A stretch of 64,000 bases of DNA from Streptomyces sp. NBC_01429 (GCF_036231945.1 NZ_CP109599.1:3008501-3072500), one strand, 5' to 3'; shown: positions 7,483-18,695, counted from the stretch's first letter. The notes: generated by a model from the sequence alone, not told the origin. A program made the numbers and translations.

Positions 7483-10041
7483 ATGTTCCGTACCGCCCTG
7501 CGCAATGTGCTCTCGCACAAGGCCAGGCTGCTGATGACCGTGCTCGCCGTCATGCTCGGCGTCGCCTTCGTCTCCGGCACCCTGATCTTCACCGACACCC
7601 TGGGCAATGCCTTCCGCAACCAAAGCGCCAAAAGCTACAAGGACGTCGCCGTCGGCGCCCGCGTCTGGGACACCCGCGGCGACGACAGCGACTCGGACTC
7701 GGATGCGGACGAGGGGACTCCCGGCGTCGACCAGAAGACCGTCGACCGGATCGGGGAGCTGCCCGGCGTCGCCTCCGTCACCAGCCGGGTCAGCGGCTTC
7801 GCCGGGGTCGGCGACCCCGACGGCAGGCTGATTGGCAACGGCTGGTCCAACACCGGCGGCAACTTCGCGCCCGGCAAGGACGGCAAGGACCCGGCCTACG
7901 ACTTCGCCGAGGGCACGGGCCCGGCCGACGACGGCCAGGTCGCCCTCGACAAGGACACCGCCTCCAGGGGCGAGTACAAGGTCGGCGGCAAGGTACGCGT
8001 GGCCACCAACGGGCCGGTGAAGGAGTACACCCTCAGCGGGATCTTCACCACCGAGGACGGCGCGGTCAACGCGGGCGGCAGCCTGGTGCTGTTCAGCACG
8101 GACGTCGCCCAGAAGCTCTACCTGGAGCCCGGCTACTTCAGCGAGCTCGCCGTCACCGCGGAGGCCGCGGCCTCGCACGACGAGATCCGCGCCGCGATCG
8201 TGAAGCTCCTCCCCAAGGGCTCCGACGTGGCGACGGGCGAGCAGCTCGCGAGCGACCAGGCCAAGGACATCGAGAACGGCCTGTCCAGCCTCAACCAGAT
8301 GCTGCTGGGCTTCGCGGGCGTCGCGCTGTTCGTCGGGGTCTTCCTGATCTCCAACACCTTCACCATGCTGGTCGCCCAGCGCACCAAGGAGCTGGCGCTG
8401 CTGCGTGCCGTCGGCGCCTCGCGCCGCCAGGTCAAGCGCTCGGTGCTGATCGAGGCCGGGGTGGTCGGGGTGGTCGCCTCCGCGGTCGGCTTCGTCATCG
8501 GGCTCGGTCTCGCGATCGGACTGCGCTCCGCGATGGGGCTGCTGGACGCCAAGGTTCCCGCGGGCCCGCTGATCATCTCGTCCACCGCGGTCATCGCCGC
8601 CTTCGCCGTCGGTGTGGTGATCACCGTCCTGGCCGCCTGGCTGCCCGCCCGCAAGGCCGCGAAGATCCCGCCGGTGGCGGCGATGGGCAGCGCGCACCTG
8701 GCCGCCACCACCAAGTCGCTGGTCGTCCGCAACTCCATCGGCGGCCTGCTGGCGCTGATCGGCTCGGCCGTCATCGTGCTCGGCGCGTCGGCCGACGAGG
8801 ACGGCGGGTACATCATCGGCGGCGGCGCGTTCCTGACGATGATCGCCGTCATCGTGCTGATCCCGCTGCTGTCGCGCCCCGTCATCGCACTCGTCCGGCC
8901 GCTGCTCAGCTCGGTCTTCGGGGTCTCCGGCAAGCTGGCCAGTCTGAACGCCGTCCGTAACCCCCGGCGCACCGGTGCCACCGCCTCCGCGCTGGCCATC
9001 GGACTCACGCTGGTCACCACGCTCACGGTCGTCGCCATCACGGTCGGCACGGCCATCGACAAGTCGACGTCGGACAACATCAGGGCCGACTACCAGGTGT
9101 CGATGGCGGGCTTCGGCAACATCGACCCGTCGGCGGTCGACGCGCTGCGCGAGGCGCCCGGCGTGTCCGCGCTCTCGCCGCGGCAGATGACCTCGTTCGA
9201 GACCAAGAGCGGGTACGAGAACGCCAGCGCGCTCTCCTCCGCCGACCTGGAGAAGGTCTTCAGCCTCAAGACCGTCTCGGGCTCCCTCTCCTCGCTGGCG
9301 AAGGACGCGAACGCCATCGCGATCAGCGAGGAGGTCGCCAAGTCGAAGGGCTGGAAGCCCGGCGACACCGTCCCCGCGAAGTTCGGTGACGGCAAGACGG
9401 AGGATCTGAAGGTCGGCGCCGTCATCCAGCAGGTCGACTTCCTGGGCAGCGTGATCACCTCCACCGAGCTGTCCGACCGGCACGAGGCCAAGCCGTACAT
9501 CACCGAGATCTGGGTGAAGACGGCCGGCGGCGAGAGCCGGGCGAACGAACAGGCTCTCGTGGACGCGCTCGGCAAGAACCCGGCGATCAGCGTCAAGGAC
9601 ATGGAAGGCATCAAGAACGAGTTCAGCGGCATGATCAACACGATGCTGAACATCCTGTACGGCCTGCTGGGGATGGCCCTGATCATCGCGGTCCTGGGTG
9701 TCGTCAACACGCTGGCGATGTCCGTCTTCGAACGGCAGCAGGAGATCGGCATGCTGCGCGCGATCGGCCTCGACCGCACCAAGGTCAAGCGGATGATCCG
9801 GCTGGAGGCCGTGGTGATCTCGGTCTTCGGCGCGCTGATCGGAGTGGGGCTCGGCACCTTCCTGGGCTGGGCGATCGGCCAGACCATCAAGGACAGCATC
9901 CCGAACTACGCGCTGGTCATCCCGTGGGACCGGATCGCGCTCTTCATGCTGCTGGCCGCGGTGGTGGGCATGCTGGCCGCGCTCTGGCCGGCCCGCAGCG
10001 CCGCGAAGCTGAACATGCTGACGGCGATCAAGACCGAATAG
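7483..10041 (+). CDS. FtsX-like/MacB-type ABC permease, two tandem modules
   Basis: 852-residue permease. The N-terminal MFRTALRNVLSHKAR segment leads into TM1, followed by a large extracytoplasmic domain (about 50-265) and three TM helices with the QRTKELALLRAVGASRRQV FtsX signature. A second module repeats this: TM, periplasmic domain (about 545-720), then a second signature around EIGMLRAIGLDRTKV with three further TMs. This two-module, roughly eight-TM layout is usual in Actinobacteria. ATG 7483 was preferred over an in-frame GTG at 7420, because homologues typically begin at MFRTALRN. Such exporters may release lipids, peptides or toxins; no substrate is evident. Confidence 0.93.
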   Translation: MFRTALRNVLSHKARLLMTVLAVMLGVAFVSGTLIFTDTLGNAFRNQSAKSYKDVAVGARVWDTRGDDSDSDSDADEGTPGVDQKTVDRIGELPGVASVTSRVSGFAGVGDPDGRLIGNGWSNTGGNFAPGKDGKDPAYDFAEGTGPADDGQVALDKDTASRGEYKVGGKVRVATNGPVKEYTLSGIFTTEDGAVNAGGSLVLFSTDVAQKLYLEPGYFSELAVTAEAAASHDEIRAAIVKLLPKGSDVATGEQLASDQAKDIENGLSSLNQMLLGFAGVALFVGVFLISNTFTMLVAQRTKELALLRAVGASRRQVKRSVLIEAGVVGVVASAVGFVIGLGLAIGLRSAMGLLDAKVPAGPLIISSTAVIAAFAVGVVITVLAAWLPARKAAKIPPVAAMGSAHLAATTKSLVVRNSIGGLLALIGSAVIVLGASADEDGGYIIGGGAFLTMIAVIVLIPLLSRPVIALVRPLLSSVFGVSGKLASLNAVRNPRRTGATASALAIGLTLVTTLTVVAITVGTAIDKSTSDNIRADYQVSMAGFGNIDPSAVDALREAPGVSALSPRQMTSFETKSGYENASALSSADLEKVFSLKTVSGSLSSLAKDANAIAISEEVAKSKGWKPGDTVPAKFGDGKTEDLKVGAVIQQVDFLGSVITSTELSDRHEAKPYITEIWVKTAGGESRANEQALVDALGKNPAISVKDMEGIKNEFSGMINTMLNILYGLLGMALIIAVLGVVNTLAMSVFERQQEIGMLRAIGLDRTKVKRMIRLEAVVISVFGALIGVGLGTFLGWAIGQTIKDSIPNYALVIPWDRIALFMLLAAVVGMLAALWPARSAAKLNMLTAIKTE

Positions 10042-10074
10042 GACCGGCAGGCCGCCCAGGGCCTCGCTGACACG

Positions 10075-10153
10075 GAGGGCCGGATCCCGGGAACGGGGTC
10101 CGGCCCTCGCGCCGTACGGTGCGGGCTGACCGGGGCCTGGCCCCGGTCAGCCC
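10075..10153. terminator. Two consecutive strong hairpins between convergent genes
   Basis: Hairpin 1 pairs 10075-10088 with 10095-10108 (14 pairs, one G-T, 6-base loop). Hairpin 2 pairs 10123-10136 with 10140-10153 (14 perfect pairs, CTG loop). They separate the permease stop (10041) from the cfa stop (10167), probably one for each direction. Confidence 0.85.
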
Positions 10154-10166
10154 GCGCCGCGCGGCG

Positions 10167-11477
10167 TCAGGCGCCCCACAGGCGGGCGCGCAGGGGCATG
10201 CCCGACGCGCCGCCCTCCGGGGTCTTCACCGCGAGGATCTGGTTCACACCGATCCGGTTGCGCTCGAAGGAGAGCGCCGAGGCGGCCATGTAGAGCCGCC
10301 AGACGCGGGCGCGCCCGGCGGAGGTGGTGCGTACGGCATCGGCCCAGTGCTCCTCCAGATTCCGTACCCAGCGGCGCAGGGTCAGGGCGTAGTGCTCCCT
10401 GATCGACTCGACGTCCCGCGCCTCGAAGCCCGCTTCCTCCAGGGTGGTGAGGGTGCGGCCGAGCGGCGCCAGTTCGCCGTCCGGGAAGACGTACGCGTCG
10501 ATGAACGCGTCGACGTGGTAGCTGCCCTCGTCCTTCTCCGGGCGCCGGGCGATCTGGTGGTTGAGGAGGCGCCCGCCGGGATTCAGCAGGTTGTAGAGGT
10601 CGTCGGCGTACTCGCGGTACTGGACGGAGCCGACGTGCTCGGCCATGCCGATGGAGGAGATCGCGTCGTACGGACCGTCGCTGACGTCGCGGTAGTCCTG
10701 GACGCGGATCTCGATCCGGTCGGTGAGTCCCTCCTCCGCGATGCGCTTGCGGGCGAAGGCGGCCTGCTCGCGGGAGAGGGTGATGCCGGTGACCCGGGCG
10801 CCGTACTCGCGGGCGGCGTGCATGGCCATCGAGCCCCACCCGCAGCCGACGTCCAGGAGCCGCTCGCCCTCCTGGAGCGCGAGCTTGCGGCAGATCAGGT
10901 CGAGCTTGTCGCGCTGTGCGTCTTCGAGTCCGTATCCCGTACCCGCTCCGGCCTTCGCGTCCCAGTAGGCGCACGAGTAGACCATGGAGGGGCCGAGGAC
11001 CAGCTCGTAGAAGTCGTTGCCCACGTCGTAGTGGTGGCTGATCGCCGCCTTGTCGCGGCGCTTGGTGTGCAGGGTGCCGGTTCGGCGGCGGATCTCCTCC
11101 GGGGGCGGCGGGGGCGGCGGCAGGGCGCCCGCGATCCGGACCAGCCCCTTGGCGGCGGCGCGCATCCGGGGGTCGAGTACGGGATGGACCGTGTCCTTCG
11201 CGTCGGCGCCGCGCTCCCAGATGAGTCCGGCGAGGCGTTCGAGGGCGGCGTACAGGTCGCCCTCCACATCGATCTCGCCGGCCACCCAGGCCCGGGCGAG
11301 GCCGAGCTCGCCGGGCTTCCACAGGAGCCGGCGCAGGGCACGGCGGTTGCGGATGATCAGGGTCGGAGCGTCCGGGGGGCCCGATTCGCTGCCGTCCCAG
11401 GCACGGATACGGACCGGGAGCGGGGCCCCCAGCAACTCTTCGGCGAGAGTGGTGAGCCGCAGTGCGGCGTCGGCCAT
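10167..11477 (-). CDS. cfa: Cyclopropane-fatty-acyl-phospholipid synthase family
   Basis: 436-residue S-adenosylmethionine-dependent methyltransferase that would add a methylene bridge to unsaturated acyl chains in membrane phospholipids. The N-terminal domain (1-118) is the family's lipid-binding part; a seven-proline run at about 120-126 links it to the catalytic domain. SAM motif LDVGCGWGS is at 208-216, preceded by HHYDVGNDFYELVLG and followed by GITLSREQ. ATG 11475-11477 has GGAGG upstream. Stand-alone gene with hairpins on both sides. The proline run predicts dependence on elongation factor P. Confidence 0.92.
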   Translation of the reverse strand: MADAALRLTTLAEELLGAPLPVRIRAWDGSESGPPDAPTLIIRNRRALRRLLWKPGELGLARAWVAGEIDVEGDLYAALERLAGLIWERGADAKDTVHPVLDPRMRAAAKGLVRIAGALPPPPPPPEEIRRRTGTLHTKRRDKAAISHHYDVGNDFYELVLGPSMVYSCAYWDAKAGAGTGYGLEDAQRDKLDLICRKLALQEGERLLDVGCGWGSMAMHAAREYGARVTGITLSREQAAFARKRIAEEGLTDRIEIRVQDYRDVSDGPYDAISSIGMAEHVGSVQYREYADDLYNLLNPGGRLLNHQIARRPEKDEGSYHVDAFIDAYVFPDGELAPLGRTLTTLEEAGFEARDVESIREHYALTLRRWVRNLEEHWADAVRTTSAGRARVWRLYMAASALSFERNRIGVNQILAVKTPEGGASGMPLRARLWGA

Positions 11478-11632
11478 GGCGTTGTACCTCCGTGGTGGTG
11501 GATTCAAGGACGTGCTCGACACCACGTAAACACCGGAGGGGTGCCGATGCAGTCCCGACAGCGCGCAATGAGAAGGCAAAATACCTGCACCTACCACGTA
11601 CTTTCGTACGGTACGGGCGCACCGGGGCACGC

Positions 11633-11672
11633 GAAAGGGCCGCCCGCACCACGGATGGCGGGCGGCCCTTTC
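11633..11672 (-). terminator. Terminator of the NADH dehydrogenase gene
   Basis: Perfect 15-base stem (11633-11647 with 11658-11672), 10-base loop, 64 bases beyond the ndh stop. The rest of the 11478-11736 gap shows nothing else beyond the cfa leader. Confidence 0.8.
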
Positions 11673-11736
11673 GAGGCTGCGGATACTGCGGGTACGACGG
11701 ACGGGCCGCGGACGCCTTACGGAATCCGGGAGCGCG

Positions 11737-13116
11737 TCAGGACGCCTTGGCCTTCTCCGGCTCCGACGAAGCGACGGCCGGGGCCGGCTTCGCGGCCTCG
11801 TAGAACTCCTCGCGCGGCGTCTCCATGGCGCCGAGCGAGACGACCTCGCGCTTGAGGAACATGGCGAGCGTCCAGTCGGCGAAGACCCGGATCTTGCGGT
11901 TCCAGGTCGGCATGGCCATGCCGTGGTAGCCACGGTGCATGTACCAGGCGAGCCGGCCCTTGACCTTGATCTTCATCTTGCCCATGACGATCATCGCGAC
12001 GCCCTTGTGCACGCCGAGACCGGCGACCGCACCCTTGTTGGCGTGGCTGTACTCGGCCTGCGGGAAGCCCCGCATCCCCGAGATCACGTTGTCGCCGAGG
12101 ACCTTCGCCTGCCGCAGCGCGTGCTGCGCGTTGGGCGGGCACCAGGCGTTCGGGTTGCCGGCCTTGCGGCCGACGACGTCCGGGACCTGGGCGTTGTCGC
12201 CGGCGGCCCAGATGTAGTCGGTGCCCTGCACCTGGAGCTTCTCGCTGGTGTCCACGTGGCCGCGCGGGCCGAGCGGGAGACCGTAGCGGGCGAGCGCCGG
12301 GTTCGGCTTGACGCCGGCGGTCCACACGATGGTGTTGGAGTCGACCTCCAGACCGTTGTTGAGCACCACATGGCCGTCCACGCAGGAGTCCATGCCGGTC
12401 TTGAGGTAGATCTCGATGCCGCGGCCCTCGAGGTGCTCCTTGCCCCAGGCGCCCAGCTTCGGGCCGACCTCGGGAAGGATCTTGTCGGCGACGTCGACGA
12501 GAACGAAGCGCATGTCCTCGCGCTTGACGTTCGTGTAGTACTTGGCGGCGTCCCGCGCCAGGTCCTCGACCTCACCGATGGTCTCCGCACCGGCGAAGCC
12601 ACCGCCCACGAAGACGAAGGTCAGCGCCTTGCGGCGGACTTCCTCGTCGGTCGTGGAGTCGGCCTTGTCCAGCTGCTCCAGCACGTGGTTGCGCAGCCCG
12701 ATGGCCTCCTCGATGCCCTTCATGCCGATGCCCTGCTCGGCGAGGCCGGGGATCGGGAAGGTGCGGGAGACCGCGCCGAGCGCGACGACCAGGTAGTCGA
12801 AGGGCAGCTCGTAGGCCTCGCCGACGAGCGGCGCGACCGTGGCGACCTTGCGGTCCTGGTCGATGGTCGTGACCCGGCCGGTGAGCACCTCAGCCTTGGG
12901 CAGCACGCGTCGCAGCGGTACGACGACATGCCGAGGCGAAATGCTGCCGGCGGCGGCTTCGGGGAGGAAGGGCTGGTACGTCATGTACGAGCGGGGGTCG
13001 ACAACCGTGACGGTCGCCTCCCCGTAGCGCATCTTCTTCAGAATGCGACGAGCTGCGTACAGGCCTACGTACCCACCGCCTACAACGAGGATCCTGGGAC
13101 GCTCCGTGGTGCTCAT
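11737..13116 (-). CDS. ndh: Type II NADH dehydrogenase (NDH-2)
   Basis: 459-residue flavoprotein that oxidises NADH and reduces menaquinone without proton pumping. FAD-binding motif VVGGGYVGLYAA is at about 11-22, the NADH-binding motif FVGGGFAGAE at about 168-178, and a C-terminal flavin contact GDNAQVPD. AWCPPNAQHALRQA and the amphipathic C-terminal region (KGRLAWYMHRGYHG) fit membrane-associated NDH-2. ATG at 13114-13116. A Rex-like operator lies about 35 bases upstream and a second at about 310 bases, suggesting redox (NADH/NAD+) control. Confidence 0.93.
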   Translation of the reverse strand: MSTTERPRILVVGGGYVGLYAARRILKKMRYGEATVTVVDPRSYMTYQPFLPEAAAGSISPRHVVVPLRRVLPKAEVLTGRVTTIDQDRKVATVAPLVGEAYELPFDYLVVALGAVSRTFPIPGLAEQGIGMKGIEEAIGLRNHVLEQLDKADSTTDEEVRRKALTFVFVGGGFAGAETIGEVEDLARDAAKYYTNVKREDMRFVLVDVADKILPEVGPKLGAWGKEHLEGRGIEIYLKTGMDSCVDGHVVLNNGLEVDSNTIVWTAGVKPNPALARYGLPLGPRGHVDTSEKLQVQGTDYIWAAGDNAQVPDVVGRKAGNPNAWCPPNAQHALRQAKVLGDNVISGMRGFPQAEYSHANKGAVAGLGVHKGVAMIVMGKMKIKVKGRLAWYMHRGYHGMAMPTWNRKIRVFADWTLAMFLKREVVSLGAMETPREEFYEAAKPAPAVASSEPEKAKAS

Positions 13117-13150
13117 GCCATCGAGTATCCACCTCGCCCGGGGGGGGTGC

Positions 13151-13168
13151 TCGTGAGCCCCTTCACAA
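13151..13168. promoter_or_regulatory. Rex-like operator upstream of ndh
   Basis: TCGTGAGCCCCTTCACAA fits the 18-base Rex operator TTGTGAA-N4-TTCACAA with a perfect right half and two mismatches in the left half. Position 35-52 bases upstream of the ndh ATG suits repression. Rex control of respiratory genes is established in Streptomyces; binding here is inferred. Confidence 0.55.
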
Positions 13169-13424
13169 GGAGTGGACTCCCTCGTGCTACACTCCGCGGC
13201 CCACGTGATCCAGATCGCACCCCCGGAGGGGAACCGGACCGGGTGTTTGGACGTTGTTCACCCCTTGTGAGCTGCCCCTCCGCACTTCGCGCCGCAGCTG
13301 ACCGGCCGGCCGATTCACGCCGCCGTAACGCGCCCGGAACCGCCCGGTATAAGGGCGCCGGGGGCCCGCGCTCCTGACAGAAGGCCCCGGACGGCGGTAA
13401 GTGGGTCCATCAGGGCCGAATTCC

Positions 13425-13442
13425 TTGTGAAGAACTTCACGA
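13425..13442. promoter_or_regulatory. Second, stronger Rex-like operator between ndh and the toxin-antitoxin pair
   Basis: TTGTGAAGAACTTCACGA matches TTGTGAA-N4-TTCACAA with one mismatch in the half-sites. It is 75 bases upstream of the antitoxin ATG and 309 bases from ndh. The whole 13117-13516 gap contains no gene; besides the two sites there is a TATAAG hexamer at about 13348 that could be a -10. Confidence 0.55.
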
Positions 13443-13487
13443 ACTTTCTCGCGATGCGCGGCCGGGGTCACGCCAAGGCCCCGGCTC

Positions 13488-13510
13488 GTGTACACAAAGG
13501 CGCGTACACT
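13488..13510 (+). promoter_or_regulatory. Probable antitoxin operator/promoter
   Basis: A perfect 8-base palindrome GTGTACAC (13488-13495) and a second GTACAC (13504-13509) spaced 16 bases apart, one and a half helical turns. TACACT (13505-13510) can serve as -10, putting the transcript start at or near ATG 13517; no Shine-Dalgarno is present there, so the mRNA may be leaderless. Autoregulation through paired palindromes is typical of Phd/YefM modules. Confidence 0.45.
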
Positions 13511-13516
13511 TGCCTT

Positions 13517-13789
13517 ATGGCTGAGAGCACTGTGACCGTACGGGAAGCCCGCGCGCACCTCGCGGACCACATCAATCGTGCCGAGGAGGGCACGCCCACC
13601 GTGATCACCCGCAACGGCGTGCCGGTGGCCGCCGTGGTCCCGATCGCGGACTTCGACGCGCTGGAGGAAGCCGCCGACGTGCTGCTCGCGCGGGAGGCGG
13701 AAGCCGTCCTGGCCGAGGACGGGCCGACCGTGACGATGGCCGAGCTGCTGGCCGATCTGTTCACCGAACGCGCGCAGGACGCCGCGTGA
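13517..13789 (+). CDS. Type II toxin-antitoxin antitoxin, Phd/YefM family
   Basis: 90 residues. The N-terminal STVTVREARAHLADHINRA and TVITRNGVPVAAVVP segments are the DNA-binding Phd/YefM core; the C-terminal acidic/helical tail (about 55-90) would wrap the toxin. ATG 13517 is chosen by homology; an in-frame TTG/GTG upstream would add about 30 residues unlike the family. Its stop overlaps the toxin start by four bases (GTGA), ensuring coupled translation. Upstream palindromes suggest autoregulation. Confidence 0.88.
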   Translation: MAESTVTVREARAHLADHINRAEEGTPTVITRNGVPVAAVVPIADFDALEEAADVLLAREAEAVLAEDGPTVTMAELLADLFTERAQDAA

Positions 13790-14055
13790 CGTACGCGTTC
13801 CGGTTCACCGCGGCGGCGCAGCGGCAGCTGCGGGCCATCGACCGGCCCGCCGCCATGCGCGTCCTGGCCGCGCTGACGGCACTCGGCGACGATCCATACC
13901 GCGAGGACGCCGACATCAAGAAGCTCGCCGGGCCCTCGGGCCTCTACCGGCTACGGGTCGGCAACTACCGGGTCGCCTACCAGGTCGAGGACGACGCGCT
14001 CATCATCCTCGTCGTCAAGGCCGGCGACCGGCACGACGTCTACCGCGGCATCTGA
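13786..14055 (+). CDS. Type II toxin, RelE/ParE family
   Basis: 89 residues from GTG 13786, overlapping the antitoxin stop. RelE-fold features: FRFTAAAQRQLRAIDRPAAMRV N-terminal helices, LAGPSGLYRLRVGNYRVAYQV strand-rich core with Arg residues usually needed for ribosome-dependent mRNA cleavage, and a C-terminal VVKAGDRHDVYRG strand. A ParE-type gyrase poison is the alternative; the Phd/YefM partner and YRLRVGNYRV core favour RelE. It converges on ppx with only 4 bases between stops and no terminator. Confidence 0.88.
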   Translation: MTYAFRFTAAAQRQLRAIDRPAAMRVLAALTALGDDPYREDADIKKLAGPSGLYRLRVGNYRVAYQVEDDALIILVVKAGDRHDVYRGI

Positions 14056-14059
14056 GCAC

Positions 14060-15001
14060 TCACTGCCCGTCGGGCACGCAGCTCCACGCGATGCCGTCCA
14101 GGATGTCGTGCTCGCTGACGACGATCTCGCGGGCCCCGGTGCGCTCCATGACGGCGAGCAGGATGAGGGAGCCGGCGCCGATGACGTCCACCCGGCCCGG
14201 GTGCAGGACGGGGATCGCGGCGCGTTCGTCGTGGGTGGCGGCCAGGAGGCGGTCGGTGACCGCTTTGACCTGGTCGTAGGAGATCCGGGAGCGGTGGATC
14301 GCGGTGGAGTCGTACGCCGGCAGACCGAGCGCGATCGCGGCGACCGTGGTGACGGAGCCGGCCAGGCCGACCAGGGTGCGGGGCTCGCGGAGCGGGACCG
14401 TCTCCTCCGCCAGGTCGAGGGCCGCCTCGACGTCGGCGCGTATGGCGGCGATCCGCTCGGGCGTGGGCGGGTCGGTGACCTCCCCGTCCTGTACGAGGTG
14501 GCGCTCCGTCAGCCGTACGCAGCCGATGTCCACCGAGCGCGCGGCGCGCACCCGGTCGTCGCCGACGACGAACTCGGTGGAGCCGCCGCCGATGTCCACG
14601 ACCAGGCAGTCGTCCTGTCCGGGCAGCTCCTTGGTGGCGCCGGTGAAGGAGAGGGCCGCCTCCTGGTCACCGGTGATCACCTCGGGCTCCACGCCCAGGA
14701 TGTCCACGACGCCGCGCACGAAGTCGTCGCGGTTCTCCGCGTCGCGCGAGGCGGAGGTGGCGACGAAGCGGATCCGCTCGGCGCCGTGCTCCTTGATGAC
14801 GGCGGCGTACTCGCGGCAGGCGGCGAAGGTCCGCTCCAGCGCCTCCGGAGCCAGCCGGCCCGTCCTGTCCACGCCCTGGCCGAGCCGGACGATCGTCATC
14901 CGCCGGTCCAGGTCGGCCAGTTCGCCGGTCTCCGGGTCGGCGTCGGCGACCAGGAGGCGGATCGAGTTCGTACCGCAGTCGATGGCGGCGACCCTGGTCA
15001 T
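14060..15001 (-). CDS. Exopolyphosphatase/guanosine pentaphosphatase (Ppx/GppA)
   Basis: 313 residues of the ASKHA phosphatase fold, hydrolysing polyphosphate and/or pppGpp. Phosphate-1 motif IDCGTNSIRLLV is near residue 7; the phosphate-2 motif VVDIGGGSTEF is mid-protein; LVGLAGSVTTVAAI is the adenosine-like motif. Shorter than E. coli Ppx (no C-terminal HD domain), as usual in Actinobacteria. ATG 14999-15001 overlaps the DUF501 stop by four bases, so the two are coupled. Stringent-response link is inferred from family. Confidence 0.92.
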   Translation of the reverse strand: MTRVAAIDCGTNSIRLLVADADPETGELADLDRRMTIVRLGQGVDRTGRLAPEALERTFAACREYAAVIKEHGAERIRFVATSASRDAENRDDFVRGVVDILGVEPEVITGDQEAALSFTGATKELPGQDDCLVVDIGGGSTEFVVGDDRVRAARSVDIGCVRLTERHLVQDGEVTDPPTPERIAAIRADVEAALDLAEETVPLREPRTLVGLAGSVTTVAAIALGLPAYDSTAIHRSRISYDQVKAVTDRLLAATHDERAAIPVLHPGRVDVIGAGSLILLAVMERTGAREIVVSEHDILDGIAWSCVPDGQ

Positions 15002-15549
15002 GCCGTACCTCCCTCGGTGTCCGGAGCCACGGCGGCGCAGGGGCTCACGCACGGGCCCTTGGCCCACCACTCGGGCAGCATCGCGAGCGCCTCGTCGCCC
15101 AGCGGGTTCACCCCGGGGCCCGCCGCCAGCGAGTGGCCGACCAGGACGTGCAGGCACTTCACCCGGTCCGGCATGCCGCCCGCGCTGGGGAAGCCCTCCA
15201 GCACCTCGATGGCGTCGCGCCGGGCGAGGTAGTCCTCGTGCGCCGCGCGGTAGGCGGCGGCCAGCTCGGGGTCGGTGGCCAGGCGCTCCGTCATCTCCCG
15301 CATGACCCCGTTGGCCTCCAGCGTGCCGATGGCCGAGGCCGCGCGCGGGCAGGTCAGGTAGTACGTGGTCGGGAAGGGGGTGCCGTCGGGGAGCCGGGGG
15401 GCGGTCTCCACGACGTCCGGCTGTCCGCACGGGCAGCGGTGCGCGATGGCGCGCAGTCCGCGCGGGGGACGGCCGAGCTGTTCCTTGAAGGCCGCGACGT
15501 CCGCGTCGGTGGGCTCGGTGCGTTCGGTCTGCGGAGGGGGCGTGTTCAT
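14998..15549 (-). CDS. DUF501 domain protein
   Basis: 183 residues; DUF501 family of Actinobacteria, function unknown. Conserved parts include AFKEQLGRPPRG, a CPCGQPDVVETAPRL segment with two cysteines that could bind metal, TTYYLTCPRAASAIGTLEANGVM, and GGMPDRVKCLHVL.GHSLA. It lies between divIC and ppx on one strand, overlaps ppx by 4 bases, and is 57 bases after divIC, consistent with one operon divIC-DUF501-ppx. Confidence 0.85.
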   Translation of the reverse strand: MNTPPPQTERTEPTDADVAAFKEQLGRPPRGLRAIAHRCPCGQPDVVETAPRLPDGTPFPTTYYLTCPRAASAIGTLEANGVMREMTERLATDPELAAAYRAAHEDYLARRDAIEVLEGFPSAGGMPDRVKCLHVLVGHSLAAGPGVNPLGDEALAMLPEWWAKGPCVSPCAAVAPDTEGGTA

Positions 15550-15606
15550 GCCTGCCTTGTTCTGAAAGTTCTGCGGTTGAGGGGTGCGAAGGTCAGCGGC
15601 TGGGCG

Positions 15607-16080
15607 CTACTTGTCCGGTCGGTCCGCGTTGTCCACGCCGTCCATGACATTCGAGTACCAGGGCCGGTCGGCCGCCCCCTGGTCCTCGCGCCGCTCCTTC
15701 GCGGTCTCCGGGTCGATCACGGTGTATCCCGTCTCACCCGGCATCAGATAGTGGAGATGCTCGCGGGCCAGCCGCCGGATGTAGGCGTCGTCCTTGAGCC
15801 GCGCCTTCTCGTCGCGCAACTCCTCGACCCGGAGCTTCGCCTCGCGGGCCAGCCGCTCCTGGTCGGCGATCTCGTTGCGCTGCGACACGTACTGCCGCAT
15901 CGGATACGCGAGCGCCACCACGAGCGTGCAGACCACGAGGGCGAGGAAGGCCGCGCGTCCGGTGAGCCGGGAACGGCGGTCCTGCCTGCGGTTCTGCGAG
16001 CGGTAGACACGGGCGGCGGTCTGCTCACCGAGCAGCCGCAGCCTGGTAGCGGTGGAGAACCGGTCCCGGTTCCCGGCCAT
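15607..16080 (-). CDS. divIC: Septum formation initiator DivIC/FtsB family
   Basis: 157-residue bitopic division protein. Basic cytoplasmic N-terminus (1-42), one TM helix (about 43-64, AAFLALVVCTLVVALAY), then an extracytoplasmic coiled coil (about 66-98: RNEIADQERLAREAKLRVEE... region) and a conserved AREHLHYLMPGETGY motif. Partners FtsL in the divisome; in Streptomyces it is needed for efficient sporulation septation. Directly downstream of eno on the same strand, with a hairpin between, and first gene of the divIC-DUF501-ppx string. Confidence 0.9.
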   Translation of the reverse strand: MAGNRDRFSTATRLRLLGEQTAARVYRSQNRRQDRRSRLTGRAAFLALVVCTLVVALAYPMRQYVSQRNEIADQERLAREAKLRVEELRDEKARLKDDAYIRRLAREHLHYLMPGETGYTVIDPETAKERREDQGAADRPWYSNVMDGVDNADRPDK

Positions 16081-16102
16081 CGCTCGCCTCCCCTGTTACG
16101 TG

Positions 16103-16147
16103 CGTACGTCCCCGGACACGGTACGGGACCGCGGCCGGGGACGTACG
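16103..16147 (-). terminator. Hairpin between eno and divIC
   Basis: Perfect 13-base stem (CGTACGTCCCCGG at 16103-16115 with 16135-16147) with a 19-base loop, 120 bases beyond the eno stop. May terminate eno or attenuate read-through into divIC. Confidence 0.55.
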
Positions 16148-16222
16148 GACGACGGGCGGTGGGCCGTCGCCCTCGTACGGGTCGTTCCTGTGACTACTGG
16201 TCGGAACGCGTCCACTACCAGT

Positions 16223-17659
<1,437 letters not shown>

Positions 17660-17712
17660 CTATCGTCCCGTACTGACCGGTAACGCCGGAAAGCCGGGCC
17701 GTACGGCGCAGA

Positions 17713-17795
17713 CCCCGGCCCGGCGCGTACGGGGGTGAACGCGCCGGGCCGGGGAGATCGGGGTGGTGTGCCCGGGCCGCGCGGGGCGGCCCGGG
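17713..17795 (-). terminator. Two hairpins after rpfA
   Basis: Nearest the stop, 17771-17780 pairs with 17786-17795 (10 pairs, 5-base loop). Further on, 17713-17728 pairs with 17739-17754 (16 perfect pairs, 10-base loop). Together they isolate rpfA from eno. Confidence 0.75.
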
Positions 17796-17802
17796 AGGAG
17801 GG

Positions 17803-18695
<893 letters not shown>

